From Sulfuricella sp. T08 (GTDB lineage: Bacteria > Pseudomonadota > Gammaproteobacteria > Burkholderiales > Sulfuricellaceae), in the NCBI RefSeq assembly GCF_000971475.1, contig NZ_DF967526.1, positions 1 through 38,537 on the forward strand: a DNA stretch of 38,537 nt. The letters are read 5' to 3'. Below are positions 1-7,344 of the stretch, in pieces. The translations under genes were made by a program, and so were the position numbers. Numbering within the stretch: the first letter of the stretch is position 1; every line of letters starts with the position of its first letter. A model generated the notes under the pieces. That model ran no database searches. It worked only from the letters and a program-made list of their open reading frames with translations, and was not told the DNA's origin.

Positions 1-30
1 GGTGTAGCTTTGTCTTGGTATCCGATACAT
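1..30 (-). CDS. Possible 5' end of a further gene downstream of nirB (runs off the left edge)
   Basis: On the minus strand an ATG at 28-30 is preceded by a strong ribosome-binding sequence (GGAGGTTGAA directly before the ATG) and followed by ten open codons reading MYRIPRQSYT to the window edge. It lies about 110 bases downstream of the nirB stop in the same direction, so it could be the next gene of the nitrite reduction operon. Ten residues are too few to identify it. It does not look like the usual start of NirD or of an assimilatory nitrate reductase. Confidence 0.35.
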   Translation of the reverse strand, partial: MYRIPRQSYT

Positions 31-97
31 TTCAACCTCCAGTTGCCAGTTTAATAGGCTACTGCTGGTATCCGAAATTCGCAACCAAACTCAAAGT

Positions 98-134
98 CCC
101 TCGCCCATTTATGGGAGAGGGGTTGGGGAGAGGG
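98..134. repeat. Dispersed GC-rich palindromic repeat, copy 1 (after nirB)
   Basis: An imperfect palindrome with arms CCTCGCCCA and TGGGAGAGG around a 4-base loop is followed by a GGGTTGGGGAGAGGG tail, just downstream of the nirB stop codon. The same sequence type recurs at 14718-14755 and, inverted, at 14773-14810 (inside hrpA) and at 38286-38327 (inside the hsdR fragment). There is no T-tract, so it is a poor terminator candidate for nirB. Confidence 0.75.
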
Positions 135-140
135 TGTGGT

Positions 141-2588
141 TTAGTCCAGGATAGCCATCGGCTTGTATTCGTGGGCATCCACACCCTCGCCGCGTGCTTT
201 CCATGGATCGTCCTGGGAATATTTCTGCGATTCGTAAAAACGTTCGGCATAGACCTTGCGCTGCTCGGCATCATCCACCACACGTTCCTTGACATAGGTC
301 AGACCGCGTCGTTCTACCCAGGGTGCGGTGCGCTCCAGGTAATGCGCATCTTCGCGGTAGACCTGCATGAAGGCGGCGCAGTATTCCAGAACCTCTTCCT
401 CGGTCTTTACATGGCACAGGAAATCGGTGGCGCGCACCTTGATTCCGCCGTTGCCACCGATATGCAGTTCCCAGCCCGAATCCACCGCGACTACGCCAAA
501 GTCCTTGATGGTGGCTTCGGCGCAGTTGCGCGGGCAGCCCGAGACGGCCAGCTTGAACTTGTGTGGTGTCCACGAACCCCAGGTGAGTTCTTCCAGCTTG
601 ATCCCCATGGTTGTCGAATCCTGGGTACCGAAGCGGCACCATTGGCTGCCGACACAGGTTTTTACAGTACGCATGGCTTTGCCGTAGGCGTGTCCGGAGA
701 CAAATCCGGCTTCGGAAAGATCTTTCCAGATTCCCGGTAATTGTTCTTTCCTGATCCCCAGAAGATCGAGGCGCTGGCCGCCGGTAAACTTCACCGTGGG
801 TACTTCCCAACGCTCGGCAATCTGAGCAATCGCCATCAGCTGTTTGGGCGAGGTGTCGCCGCCGAAGATACGCGGTATCACGGAGTAGGTGCCATCCTTC
901 TGGATGTTGGCGTGCACGCGTTCGTTGATGTAGCGCGACTGGTTGTCATCCACGTATTCGGATGGCCACGCGCACAGCAGGTAGTAGTTCAGCGCCGTGC
1001 GGCACTTGTTGCAGCCATCGGGGGTTTTCCATTCCATGAAATGCATCAGCGCGGGTATGCTCTTGATGCCTTGGCGGGTGATGGTTTCGCGCACCTCGTC
1101 ATGGGAATGCTCGGTACAGCCGCACATCGGTTTTTTGGATGGTGCAGTGGAATAGTCACCACCAACTGTCACTGCCAGCAGCGACTCCACCAGGCCGGTA
1201 CATGACCCGCAGGAACTGGACGCCTTGGTATGGGCACGCACCTCATCCAGGGTAAAAAGCTTCTTGTCGCGGATGGCTTTGACGATATCGCCCTTGCAAA
1301 CGCCATTGCAGCCGCAAATTTCGGCGCTGTCCGGCATGGCCGCGACGCGGGCATGAGGGTCGCCGTGGCCGGAATCGCCCAGATTGTGCTGGCCGAACAG
1401 CAGGGAAGAGCGAATATCCGAAACATCGGTCCCCTCGCGTAGTAGGTCGAAATACCAGCTGCCCTCCGTGGTGTCGCCATACAGCACCGCGCCCACCACC
1501 TTGTTGTCCTTGAGCACGACTTTCTTGTAATTGCCGCCCGACGGGTCGGAAAGCACGATGGCATCGGTGCCTTCAGCACCCATGTAATCTCCGGCGGAAA
1601 ACAGGTCGATCCCGGTGACCTTGAGCTTGGTCGAGGTGAGCGAGCCTGTATAGCGGCCTATGCCATATTCAGCCAGATGATTGGCGGCTACTTTGGCCTG
1701 TTCGAACAGGGGTGCGACCAGTCCATAAGCCACGCCGCGGTGGCTGACGCACTCGCCTACGGCGTAGATGCGCGGGTCGAAGGTTTGCAGGGTGTCGTTA
1801 ACCACCACGCCGCGATTGCAGTAGAGGCCGGCGCTTTCGGCCAGCTCCGTGTTGGGGCGTATGCCGACCGCCATCACCACCAGATCGGCGGGAATGCTAT
1901 CGCCATCCTTGAAGCTCACCGCGCAGACGCGGCCGGATTCGCCAGGCACCAGCGCGTCGGTCTGCTTCTCCAGCAGGAATTTGAGGCCCTTGGCTTCCAG
2001 GCTTTGTTGCAGCAGGCGGGCCGCCGGTTCGTCGAGCTGGCGATCCATCAGCCAGGGCGCGATATGCACTACGGTCACGTCCATGCCGCGCAACATCAGG
2101 CCGTTAGCGGCTTCCAGGCCGAGCAGCCCGCCGCCGATCACCACTGCATTGCGGTAGCGGCTGGAAGCATCAAGCATAGCCTCAACGTCGCTGATATCGC
2201 GGAAGGAAACGACGCCTGGCAGTTCTGCGCCAGGAATGGGCAGGATGAAGGGGTTGGAGCCGGTGGATAGCAGCAGGCGATCATATTCCGCGCTGGTTCC
2301 GTCTTCGGCAAATACGATGCGATTTTTGCGATCGATCTTAGTGACTTTTTTGTTAATGTGCAGATGGATCTGATTCTGCTCGTACCAGTCCATCTCGTTG
2401 ATGATGATGTCCTGTACCGTCTGCTCGCCAGCCAGGACCGGGGACAGCAGGATGCGGTTATAGTTGGGGTGAGGCTCGGCGCCAAATACGGTAATGTCGT
2501 ATTTGTCAGCCGCGATTTTCAGCAGTTCCTCCAGCGTGCGCACTCCGGCCATGCCGTTACCCACGAGAACGAGTTTCTGTTTTTGCAT
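141..2588 (-). CDS. nirB: Assimilatory nitrite reductase [NAD(P)H] large subunit
   Basis: NirB reduces nitrite to ammonium in the cytoplasm using NAD(P)H, FAD, iron-sulfur clusters and sirohaem. The 815 residues follow family order. An N-terminal pyridine-nucleotide-disulfide oxidoreductase domain (VGNGMAGVRTLEEL at the start, GGGLLGLEAA later) spans roughly residues 1-400. A BFD-like [2Fe-2S] domain has C425-x-C427 and C460-x2-C463. The C-terminal nitrite/sulfite reductase domain carries the sirohaem/[4Fe-4S] ligands C645-x5-C651 and C685-x3-C689. The ATG start has CAGGAG upstream. No nirD small subunit is seen between nirB and the window edge. The gene follows nrtC after a 208-base gap that contains its own sigma-54 promoter, so it can be transcribed separately or as the end of the nrt operon. 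Confidence 0.97.
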   Translation of the reverse strand: MQKQKLVLVGNGMAGVRTLEELLKIAADKYDITVFGAEPHPNYNRILLSPVLAGEQTVQDIIINEMDWYEQNQIHLHINKKVTKIDRKNRIVFAEDGTSAEYDRLLLSTGSNPFILPIPGAELPGVVSFRDISDVEAMLDASSRYRNAVVIGGGLLGLEAANGLMLRGMDVTVVHIAPWLMDRQLDEPAARLLQQSLEAKGLKFLLEKQTDALVPGESGRVCAVSFKDGDSIPADLVVMAVGIRPNTELAESAGLYCNRGVVVNDTLQTFDPRIYAVGECVSHRGVAYGLVAPLFEQAKVAANHLAEYGIGRYTGSLTSTKLKVTGIDLFSAGDYMGAEGTDAIVLSDPSGGNYKKVVLKDNKVVGAVLYGDTTEGSWYFDLLREGTDVSDIRSSLLFGQHNLGDSGHGDPHARVAAMPDSAEICGCNGVCKGDIVKAIRDKKLFTLDEVRAHTKASSSCGSCTGLVESLLAVTVGGDYSTAPSKKPMCGCTEHSHDEVRETITRQGIKSIPALMHFMEWKTPDGCNKCRTALNYYLLCAWPSEYVDDNQSRYINERVHANIQKDGTYSVIPRIFGGDTSPKQLMAIAQIAERWEVPTVKFTGGQRLDLLGIRKEQLPGIWKDLSEAGFVSGHAYGKAMRTVKTCVGSQWCRFGTQDSTTMGIKLEELTWGSWTPHKFKLAVSGCPRNCAEATIKDFGVVAVDSGWELHIGGNGGIKVRATDFLCHVKTEEEVLEYCAAFMQVYREDAHYLERTAPWVERRGLTYVKERVVDDAEQRKVYAERFYESQKYSQDDPWKARGEGVDAHEYKPMAILD

Positions 2589-2610
2589 GTATCAAGACTC
2601 CTGGTCACTT

Positions 2611-2632
2611 TGGCTACATCCAGATGTAGCCA
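2611..2632 (-). promoter_or_regulatory. Perfect hairpin in the nirB leader
   Basis: Two 10-base arms (TGGCTACATC and its exact complement) are separated by two bases. The hairpin lies between the predicted nirB transcription start (about 2638) and the start codon (2588), so it would form in the leader just upstream of the ribosome-binding site. It lacks a six-base loop, so it is not an ANTAR target, and it lacks a U-tract. An operator or mRNA-stability role is inference. Confidence 0.5.
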
Positions 2633-2648
2633 TCTAGGCACTGACAAC

Positions 2649-2664
2649 AGCAACTATCGTGCCA
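2649..2664 (-). promoter_or_regulatory. Sigma-54 promoter of nirB
   Basis: Read on the minus strand the site is TGGCACGATAGTTGCT, matching the sigma-54 consensus TGGCACG-N4-TTGCW with GG and GC exactly 10 bases apart. The predicted start of transcription is near 2638, 50 bases before the nirB ATG. An NtrC-like palindrome lies about 64-95 bases upstream. It closely resembles the nrtA promoter at 6519-6534. Confidence 0.8.
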
Positions 2665-2727
2665 TTGGTATATTTGATTGATTGTTAAGCAGATATTCCA
2701 TAGCAATGACGAAATATTGTTCTCTTC

Positions 2728-2744
2728 TGCCCCATAATGGGGCA
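2728..2744. promoter_or_regulatory. NtrC-like enhancer site upstream of nirB
   Basis: TGCCCCATAATGGGGCA is a perfect 17-base palindrome with the geometry of NtrC sites (TGCACC-N5-GGTGCA), differing by one symmetric base per half. A weaker second match, TGCACAATTACTGGGCA, follows at 2747-2763. Position relative to the sigma-54 promoter fits an enhancer. Binding by NtrC rather than another activator is inference. Confidence 0.6.
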
Positions 2745-2796
2745 TATGCACAATTACTGGGCATGGCAACACGAGAAGGCGCACTACTTCGCTATT

Positions 2797-3588
2797 TCAG
2801 GCTGCGGGTCTAAGCTGGCGTCGATACAGGAAGTCCAGAACCGCACCGCGGTATTCGTGGTATTTCGGATTGTTCGCCAGTGCCAGACGCTCGCGCGGGC
2901 GCGGCAAGCTGACCGTCAGGATCTCGCCGATGGTAGCGGCCGGGCCGTTGGTCATCATCACGATGCGGTCGGACAGCAGGACGGCTTCGTCCACGTCGTG
3001 GGTCACCATGATCACCGTGCTTTTGGTTTCCGCGGCGATCTTCATCAACTCGTCCTGGAGGTGGGCGCGGGTCAAGGCATCCAGTGCGCCGAACGGCTCG
3101 TCCATCAGCAGCACTTTGGGCTGCATGGACAGGGCGCGGGCGATGCCGACCCGCTGCTTCATGCCGCCGGAAATTTCATGCGGATACTTGTGCTCGGCAT
3201 GGCTAAGCCCGACCAGCGCGAGCGCTGCCTGGGTGCGTTTTTTCATGGATGCGCTGCTTTCTGCCCGGGCAAAGACACGCTCGACCGCCAGATGAACGTT
3301 TTCGAAGCAGGTCAGCCATGGCAGCAGGGAATGATTCTGGAACACCACTCCGCGTTCCGGACCAGGTCCGGCGATTTCCCGTCCGGCGCACAGCATTGCG
3401 CCGTTGCTGGGAATGGTCAGCCCGGCAACCAGGTTGAGCAGGGTGGATTTTCCGCAGCCCGAGTGACCGATCAGGGAGATGAACTCGCCTTGCTCGATGT
3501 TGAGGTTGATGTCGCGCAAAGCGACGAAGGGGCCTTTCTTGGTGTCGAAAGTCATTTGCACGTTTTCGATCTGAACATATTTTTCCAT
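2797..3588 (-). CDS. nrtC: Nitrate ABC transporter ATP-binding protein
   Basis: This 263-residue ABC ATPase would power nitrate uptake with NrtA and NrtB at the inner membrane. Visible motifs are Walker [10 protein letters not shown], signature [14 protein letters not shown], Walker [10 protein letters not shown] and the switch histidine in VTHDVDEA. It resembles the NrtD/SsuB/TauB subfamily and has no extra C-terminal solute-binding domain of the cyanobacterial NrtC kind. The start at 3588 ([10 protein letters not shown]) was chosen over an upstream in-frame start at 3690 because GGGAG sits eight bases before it and the upstream extension is encoded by a palindromic repeat. The neighbours nrtB and nirB are on the same strand. 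Confidence 0.93.
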   Translation of the reverse strand: MEKYVQIENVQMTFDTKKGPFVALRDINLNIEQGEFISLIGHSGCGKSTLLNLVAGLTIPSNGAMLCAGREIAGPGPERGVVFQNHSLLPWLTCFENVHLAVERVFARAESSASMKKRTQAALALVGLSHAEHKYPHEISGGMKQRVGIARALSMQPKVLLMDEPFGALDALTRAHLQDELMKIAAETKSTVIMVTHDVDEAVLLSDRIVMMTNGPAATIGEILTVSLPRPRERLALANNPKYHEYRGAVLDFLYRRQLRPAA

Positions 3589-3602
3589 CAAATTCTCCCG
3601 AT

Positions 3603-3677
3603 GTAGCCCGGATGGAGCGAAGCGCAATCCGGGGAAAGTTTCCCGGATTACGGCCTTGCGGCCTTCATCCGGGCTAC
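3603..3677. repeat. Palindromic intergenic repeat between nrtB and nrtC
   Basis: A perfect 12-base inverted repeat (GTAGCCCGGATG at 3603-3614, complement at 3666-3677) encloses about 50 bases that themselves contain AATCCGGG/CCCGGATT. This matches the widespread class of proteobacterial dispersed elements beginning GTAGCCCGGATG. It separates nrtB from nrtC within the operon and could affect mRNA processing or stability (inference). Confidence 0.7.
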
Positions 3678-3682
3678 CGATT

Positions 3683-4594
3683 TCACTCATATGAAAACCG
3701 CTTTGCCAGCAGTACCAGCATCTGCTCCAGCAGTAACCCGACGATGCCGACCACGAAGATGGCGATGATGATGTGCTCGACGTTGAGGTTGTTCCATTCG
3801 TCCCACACCCAGAAACCCAGGCCGACGCCGCCGGTCAGCATCTCCGCCGCCACGATCACCAGCCAGGCCACTCCGATGGAGAGACGGATGCCGGTCATCA
3901 TGTAAGGCAGCACGGCGGGGAAGAGGATTTTGGTGAAAATCTTCCACTCCGACAGGTTGAGTACCTTTGCTACGTTCATGTAATCCTGCGGAATGCGGTT
4001 TACGCCGACTGCGGTGTTGATGATCATCGGCCAGATGGCAGAGATGAAAATCACCCAGATCGCTGCCGGATTGGCTGCCTTGAACACCAGCAAGCCAATC
4101 GGCAGCCACGCCAGGGGGGAAACCGGACGCAGCAGGCTGATGATCGGGGCGGTCATGGCGTTGAGAAACTTGAAGCGTCCGATCATGAAGCCGAGGGGAA
4201 TGCCGATTGCCGCTGCCATGCCGAAGCCGATCCCCACCCGTTGCAGCGAGGCCAGGATATTCCAGCCGATGCCCTGATCATTGGGGCCCTTGTTGTAAAA
4301 AGGGTCGCTGAACAGCTGCTGTGCCGATGCCCAGGTCTTGAGCGGGCCGGGTAGTTGCGGGCTGGTCTGTGAGACCAGTGCCCAGATGCCGATGAAAATT
4401 GTCAGACCCAGCACCGGCGGAACCAGCCATTGAAAGAAATTTTTGGCTGCCAGGGAAAAACGTCGCCCGGCTGTGGGCACGGGTTCGCTCACATTGATAG
4501 ATGGCGAAATATTGAAGACTTTGGCTGTGGCGACGGTTCCATCGCCTGCCGTGGTTTCCTTCAAGCTTTCTATGCCTGGATTCGCTGCATTCAT
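3683..4594 (-). CDS. nrtB: Nitrate ABC transporter permease
   Basis: This is a 303-residue integral membrane protein of the NrtB/SsuC/TauC permease family. Hydrophobic segments start near residue 30 ([17 protein letters not shown]) and recur to the C-terminus. The cytoplasmic EAA-like loop is visible in [22 protein letters not shown], where the ATPase docks. The start at 4594 (MNAANPG) has GGAG seven to eight bases upstream and is preferred to 4636. Placed between the globin and nrtC genes, it is expected to form the channel of the nitrate importer. The substrate is inferred from NrtA, the ANTAR leader and nirB. Confidence 0.92.
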   Translation of the reverse strand: MNAANPGIESLKETTAGDGTVATAKVFNISPSINVSEPVPTAGRRFSLAAKNFFQWLVPPVLGLTIFIGIWALVSQTSPQLPGPLKTWASAQQLFSDPFYNKGPNDQGIGWNILASLQRVGIGFGMAAAIGIPLGFMIGRFKFLNAMTAPIISLLRPVSPLAWLPIGLLVFKAANPAAIWVIFISAIWPMIINTAVGVNRIPQDYMNVAKVLNLSEWKIFTKILFPAVLPYMMTGIRLSIGVAWLVIVAAEMLTGGVGLGFWVWDEWNNLNVEHIIIAIFVVGIVGLLLEQMLVLLAKRFSYE

Positions 4595-4620
4595 TTTAAA
4601 CTCCTGTTTGAGGGCTGCAC

Positions 4621-4650
4621 CTCCGGGCTGGCGCAAGTGCCAGTCCGGAG
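4621..4650 (-). promoter_or_regulatory. Intercistronic hairpin between the globin gene and nrtB
   Basis: Arms CTCCGG and CTGGC pair with GCCAG and CCGGAG across one mismatch and a six-base loop, giving an 11-bp stem in the 67-base gap. No U-tract follows, so it is more likely an RNA processing or stabilising element than a terminator. The minus-strand loop is ACUUGC, which has A at position 1 but not G at position 4, so it is not a full ANTAR-type hexaloop. Confidence 0.45.
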
Positions 4651-4661
4651 ACGGGCTCGTA

Positions 4662-5075
4662 TTATGCCGAGCCGTAGGCAGCCTGTTTCATGGTAGAGGC
4701 CAGTACGCCATAAGCCTCGACCCACCCTTCCTTGACCTCGGGCGTAAAGCCTGCGCCTAGCCCTTGGCCCAAAGTCCAGATCAGGGCATTGCCCACGGTG
4801 TCGAAATGCTCTGCCTTGACGCCATATCCGACGTGACGGCGCCCTGATTCTTTCACCATTCCGATGATGGATTCGAGTCGGTCCAGGCTGTTGACGACCA
4901 TGTTGATCATGATCATGAGCTTGCGTCCTTGCTCGACCATATCCCCGTTGAACAGGCTGCGCAGGGAAGGGTCCAGTTCGAACAGGCGGTTATAAAAGAG
5001 TCCGGCTGCAGTATCTTGAATGGGCACTACCTGCTGCCAGCTATTGCGAACCAGTTCTATTTTTTCAGGTGTCAT
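4662..5075 (-). CDS. Single-domain bacterial haemoglobin
   Basis: A 137-residue globin of the Vitreoscilla haemoglobin/flavohaemoglobin-head type. Expected haem-pocket residues are visible: Tyr28 (B10), Gln49 (E7) and proximal His81 in RRHVGYGVKAEHF. The globin fold continues to the C-terminus (WVEAYGVLASTMKQAA) with no room for the FAD/NAD reductase domain of Hmp. Such proteins bind O2 and NO and, with a reductase, can oxidise NO to nitrate. Its position between nrtA and nrtB in a nitrate-assimilation operon suggests a role in NO protection or in returning NO to the nitrate pool; that is inference. Confidence 0.9.
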   Translation of the reverse strand: MTPEKIELVRNSWQQVVPIQDTAAGLFYNRLFELDPSLRSLFNGDMVEQGRKLMIMINMVVNSLDRLESIIGMVKESGRRHVGYGVKAEHFDTVGNALIWTLGQGLGAGFTPEVKEGWVEAYGVLASTMKQAAYGSA

Positions 5076-5105
5076 GATGTACCTTTCAAATTTCTCATGA
5101 GTTGA

Positions 5106-6359
5106 TTACGCTTTGATTTTGAAGCTGGCGGCGTAGGCTTTGGGGTTCTTGCCATCCCATACACTGCCGTCCATGAGCTTGCTGGTGCGCATGACATCCT
5201 TCGGAATGGGTGTCTTGGTCTGGGTTGCAGCCTGCTTGTACAGTTCGATCTGGTTGACCTTCTTGGCCACGGCCAGGTAGTCCGGATCTTCCTTGAGCAG
5301 GCCCCAGCGCTTGTGCTGGGTGAGGAACCACATGCCGTCGGAAAGGTAGGGGAAGTTCACCGCTCCATCTGCATAGAACTTCATGTAATTGGCGTCCTGC
5401 CATTTCTTTCCGTTGCCGTTGTCGTACTGGCCCATCATGCGGTCCTCGATGGAGTCAAAATCGGTGTTGACGTAGGATTTCTCGGCAATGATCTTGGCCA
5501 CCTGCGAACGGTTCTTCATTTCGTCAATGTATTTGGATGCATCCAGCATCGCCATGATCATGGCTCGCGCGGTATTGGGGTATTTCTGCACAAATTCAGC
5601 CGTGGTGCCGAGCACTTTTTCCGGATGGTTTGTCCAGATGTCCTGGCTGGTAACAGCCGTAAAGCCCACGTTGTCGCGAATGGCCCGCGCGTTCCAAGGT
5701 TCGCCGACGCAAAATCCATCCATATTGCCTACCCGCATGTTGGCGATCATTTGCGGTGGCGGCACGGTGATGTTCTTCACGTCGGAGAATGGATTGATGC
5801 CATACGACGCCAGCCAGTAGTAAAGCCACATGGCGTGGGTGCCGGTGGGGAAGGTCTGGGCGAAAATATACTCGCGCGGCTCCTTCTTGATCAGCGCAGC
5901 CAGACTGGTGCCATCCACCGCACCTTTGGTCTTCAGCTGATTGGACAGGGAAATGGCCTGGCCATTGTTGTTGATGCTCATCAGTACCGACATGTCTTTC
6001 TTCGGCCCGCCGATACCCAGCTGAACCCCGTAGATCAGGCCGTACAGCACATGGGAAGCATCCAGTTCGCCGTTCACCAGCTTGTCGCGCACCCCGGCCC
6101 AGGAGGCTTCCTTGCTGGGCACGATTTTTATGCCGTATTTCTTGTCAAAGCCCATCACCGAAGCGATTACCACCGAGGCGCAATCAGTCAGAGGGATGAA
6201 GCCGATTTTGACCTCGGTCTTTTCCGGTGCATCGGAACCTGCTGCCCAGGCCCCGACACGTATTGCTGGATCGACCATGGACATCAATGCCCCGGCCCCC
6301 AGTAAAGTAGCGCCTTTTTTCATAAAATCTCTCCGGCTGTTTTTGGAATCTGTAGTCAT
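5106..6359 (-). CDS. nrtA: Nitrate-binding protein of an ABC transporter (Tat-exported)
   Basis: This 417-residue periplasmic solute-binding protein belongs to the NrtA/CmpA family and delivers nitrate to NrtB. The N-terminus NSRRDFMKKGATLLGAGALM is a Tat signal (RRDFMK plus hydrophobic core). The mature part has family features such as KIGFIPLTDCASVVIA and NMDGFCVGEPWNARA. The start at 6359 (MTTDSKNSRRDF) is chosen because AGGAG precedes it; an upstream start at 6398 would lie inside the leader terminator. It is the first structural gene after the sigma-54 promoter and ANTAR leader. NasS sensors are homologous but lack an export signal, so this one is assigned to transport. Confidence 0.94.
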   Translation of the reverse strand: MTTDSKNSRRDFMKKGATLLGAGALMSMVDPAIRVGAWAAGSDAPEKTEVKIGFIPLTDCASVVIASVMGFDKKYGIKIVPSKEASWAGVRDKLVNGELDASHVLYGLIYGVQLGIGGPKKDMSVLMSINNNGQAISLSNQLKTKGAVDGTSLAALIKKEPREYIFAQTFPTGTHAMWLYYWLASYGINPFSDVKNITVPPPQMIANMRVGNMDGFCVGEPWNARAIRDNVGFTAVTSQDIWTNHPEKVLGTTAEFVQKYPNTARAMIMAMLDASKYIDEMKNRSQVAKIIAEKSYVNTDFDSIEDRMMGQYDNGNGKKWQDANYMKFYADGAVNFPYLSDGMWFLTQHKRWGLLKEDPDYLAVAKKVNQIELYKQAATQTKTPIPKDVMRTSKLMDGSVWDGKNPKAYAASFKIKA

Positions 6360-6373
6360 GGTTTTCTCCTGGA

Positions 6374-6434
6374 TAAAAAAACAAAAAAGGCGTCGCATCC
6401 GCGAAAGTGATTTCTCCCGCGAATGGACGCCTTT
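6374..6434 (-). terminator. Regulated intrinsic terminator in the nrtA leader
   Basis: The minus-strand RNA forms an outer 9-bp stem (AAAGGCGUC/GACGCCUUU, 6386-6394 with 6426-6434). Across a single bulge this continues into an 8-bp stem (6396-6403 with 6418-6425). A run of Us broken by one G follows at 6375-6388. It lies between the promoter and nrtA and would block the operon unless suppressed. The two hexaloop hairpins just upstream make it a typical ANTAR-controlled attenuator. Confidence 0.88.
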
Positions 6435-6446
6435 GTCCTTGATGAA

Positions 6447-6504
6447 GCCAACCGTCGTTGGTCGGCTCAGATTTTATTCACTTGCTGTGGCCCGTCGTTG
6501 GACC
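6447..6504 (-). promoter_or_regulatory. ANTAR two-hairpin antitermination motif (P1 and P2)
   Basis: P1 (6489-6504) has a 5-bp stem and P2 (6447-6466) a 7-bp stem, some pairs being G-U. Both close the identical six-base loop AACGAC, with the A at loop position 1 and G at position 4 that define ANTAR RNA targets. They are separated by 22 bases. P1 begins about four bases after the predicted sigma-54 start site, and P2 ends 12 bases before the terminator stem. The NasT-like protein encoded directly upstream is the obvious binder. Confidence 0.88.
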
Positions 6505-6518
6505 GTTGATTTACCTAA

Positions 6519-6534
6519 AGCAATACACGTGCCA
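6519..6534 (-). promoter_or_regulatory. Sigma-54 promoter of the nrtA operon
   Basis: Minus-strand TGGCACGTGTATTGCT matches the sigma-54 consensus with GG-N10-GC spacing. Predicted start near 6508, giving a leader of roughly 149 nucleotides before nrtA. The promoter lies immediately after the nasT stop codon, so any enhancer sites must lie within or beyond nasT. I did not find a clear NtrC palindrome there. Confidence 0.85.
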
Positions 6535-6541
6535 GAATTAT

Positions 6542-7147
6542 TTAACCCAGCAATTCCGTGATCTCGACCAACTGCCGTGCCACATCCGCCAAGCGAGAGC
6601 CCTTGTCCATGGCCGCTTTGCGCAAAGCTTGATAAGCTTCTTCTTCGGACCAGCCGCGCTGCCTCATCAAAATTCCCTTGGCGCGCTCCACATCCTTGCG
6701 CTCCGAAAGCTGGCCTTCCGCTTTTGCCAGATCCGCCCGCATTGCCTGAAATTCATTGAAGCGTGCAATCGCCACGTCCATGATGGGACGCAAGCGCTCG
6801 CTTTTCAGGCCATTTACAACATAAGCACTGACGCCGGCACGAATGGCAGCGCGGATCTTGTCGCTATCATCATCGTGGGTAAACATCACGATCGGGCGCG
6901 GCTGATCACGTCTGATAACGCATAAATTCTCCAGCGTGTCCCGGTCTGGGGACTCTGTATCCAGAATGATCAGATCCGGTTTCAATTCAGCCACCAGGCC
7001 AGGCAGATCGGCACTGGAGGAGACGTGAGCCACAATCTTGCAGCCCGCATCCTGCAAGGCGTGCTTAAGAAGCGCCGCGCGCTCGAAGGTTTCGTCTACC
7101 AGCAAGACGCGAAGAGGGAATTCAGAGGGTTTGACGGGGGATTTCAT
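6542..7147 (-). CDS. nasT: NasT-like response regulator with ANTAR RNA-binding domain
   Basis: This 201-residue protein has an N-terminal receiver-like domain (about 12-125) and a C-terminal ANTAR domain (about 145-199, with VERAKGILMRQRGWSEEEAYQALRKAAM). ANTAR proteins bind paired hexaloop hairpins and prevent leader termination, and a matching target lies directly downstream. The receiver keeps Asp18, Asp63 and Thr90 but has Asn112 where the conserved lysine is expected, so normal phosphorylation signalling is doubtful. In known systems NasS holds NasT inactive until nitrate binds; no nasS is present here. The ATG at 7147 is preferred, with a weak ribosome-binding site; an in-frame TTG at 7165 is possible. 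Confidence 0.9.
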   Translation of the reverse strand: MKSPVKPSEFPLRVLLVDETFERAALLKHALQDAGCKIVAHVSSSADLPGLVAELKPDLIILDTESPDRDTLENLCVIRRDQPRPIVMFTHDDDSDKIRAAIRAGVSAYVVNGLKSERLRPIMDVAIARFNEFQAMRADLAKAEGQLSERKDVERAKGILMRQRGWSEEEAYQALRKAAMDKGSRLADVARQLVEITELLG

Positions 7148-7344
7148 AACTTGCCAATAATGCAATTCTCATACCATGGCAGGCAACTGATTGATCCTGA
7201 ATAGAATCATTGAAAATAGAAGGTGTGACCAAAAGACAGGGCTATATGGGCGCACCAAAAACGGGCGAGATTTCCACCTGATGCGCCAAACGTGAGCCGA
7301 CTTTAATGGAAAGGGGGAGACGGACTCGCTCGCCCCTTCCTCTA
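7148..7344. other. Intergenic region between nasT and the yaiI-family gene
   Basis: No gene is supported here. An imperfect inverted repeat (GGAAAGGGGGAG against CTCGCCCCTTCC, about 7309-7341) lies just after the downstream gene's stop; it lacks a T-tract. A sigma-54-like match at 7161-7175 would place the start only about three bases before nasT and is not convincing. Confidence 0.4.

Noticed and set aside
98-134. nirB terminator
   Set aside because: The palindrome lacks a U-tract and matches a dispersed repeat that also occurs inside coding genes.
15-740. Open frames antisense to nirB
   Set aside because: They follow third-position GC bias of nirB, have no ribosome-binding site or family resemblance.
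7161-7175. Sigma-54 promoter for nasT (GG-N10-GC on the minus strand)
   Set aside because: Two consensus bases differ and the implied start would be only about three bases before the ATG.
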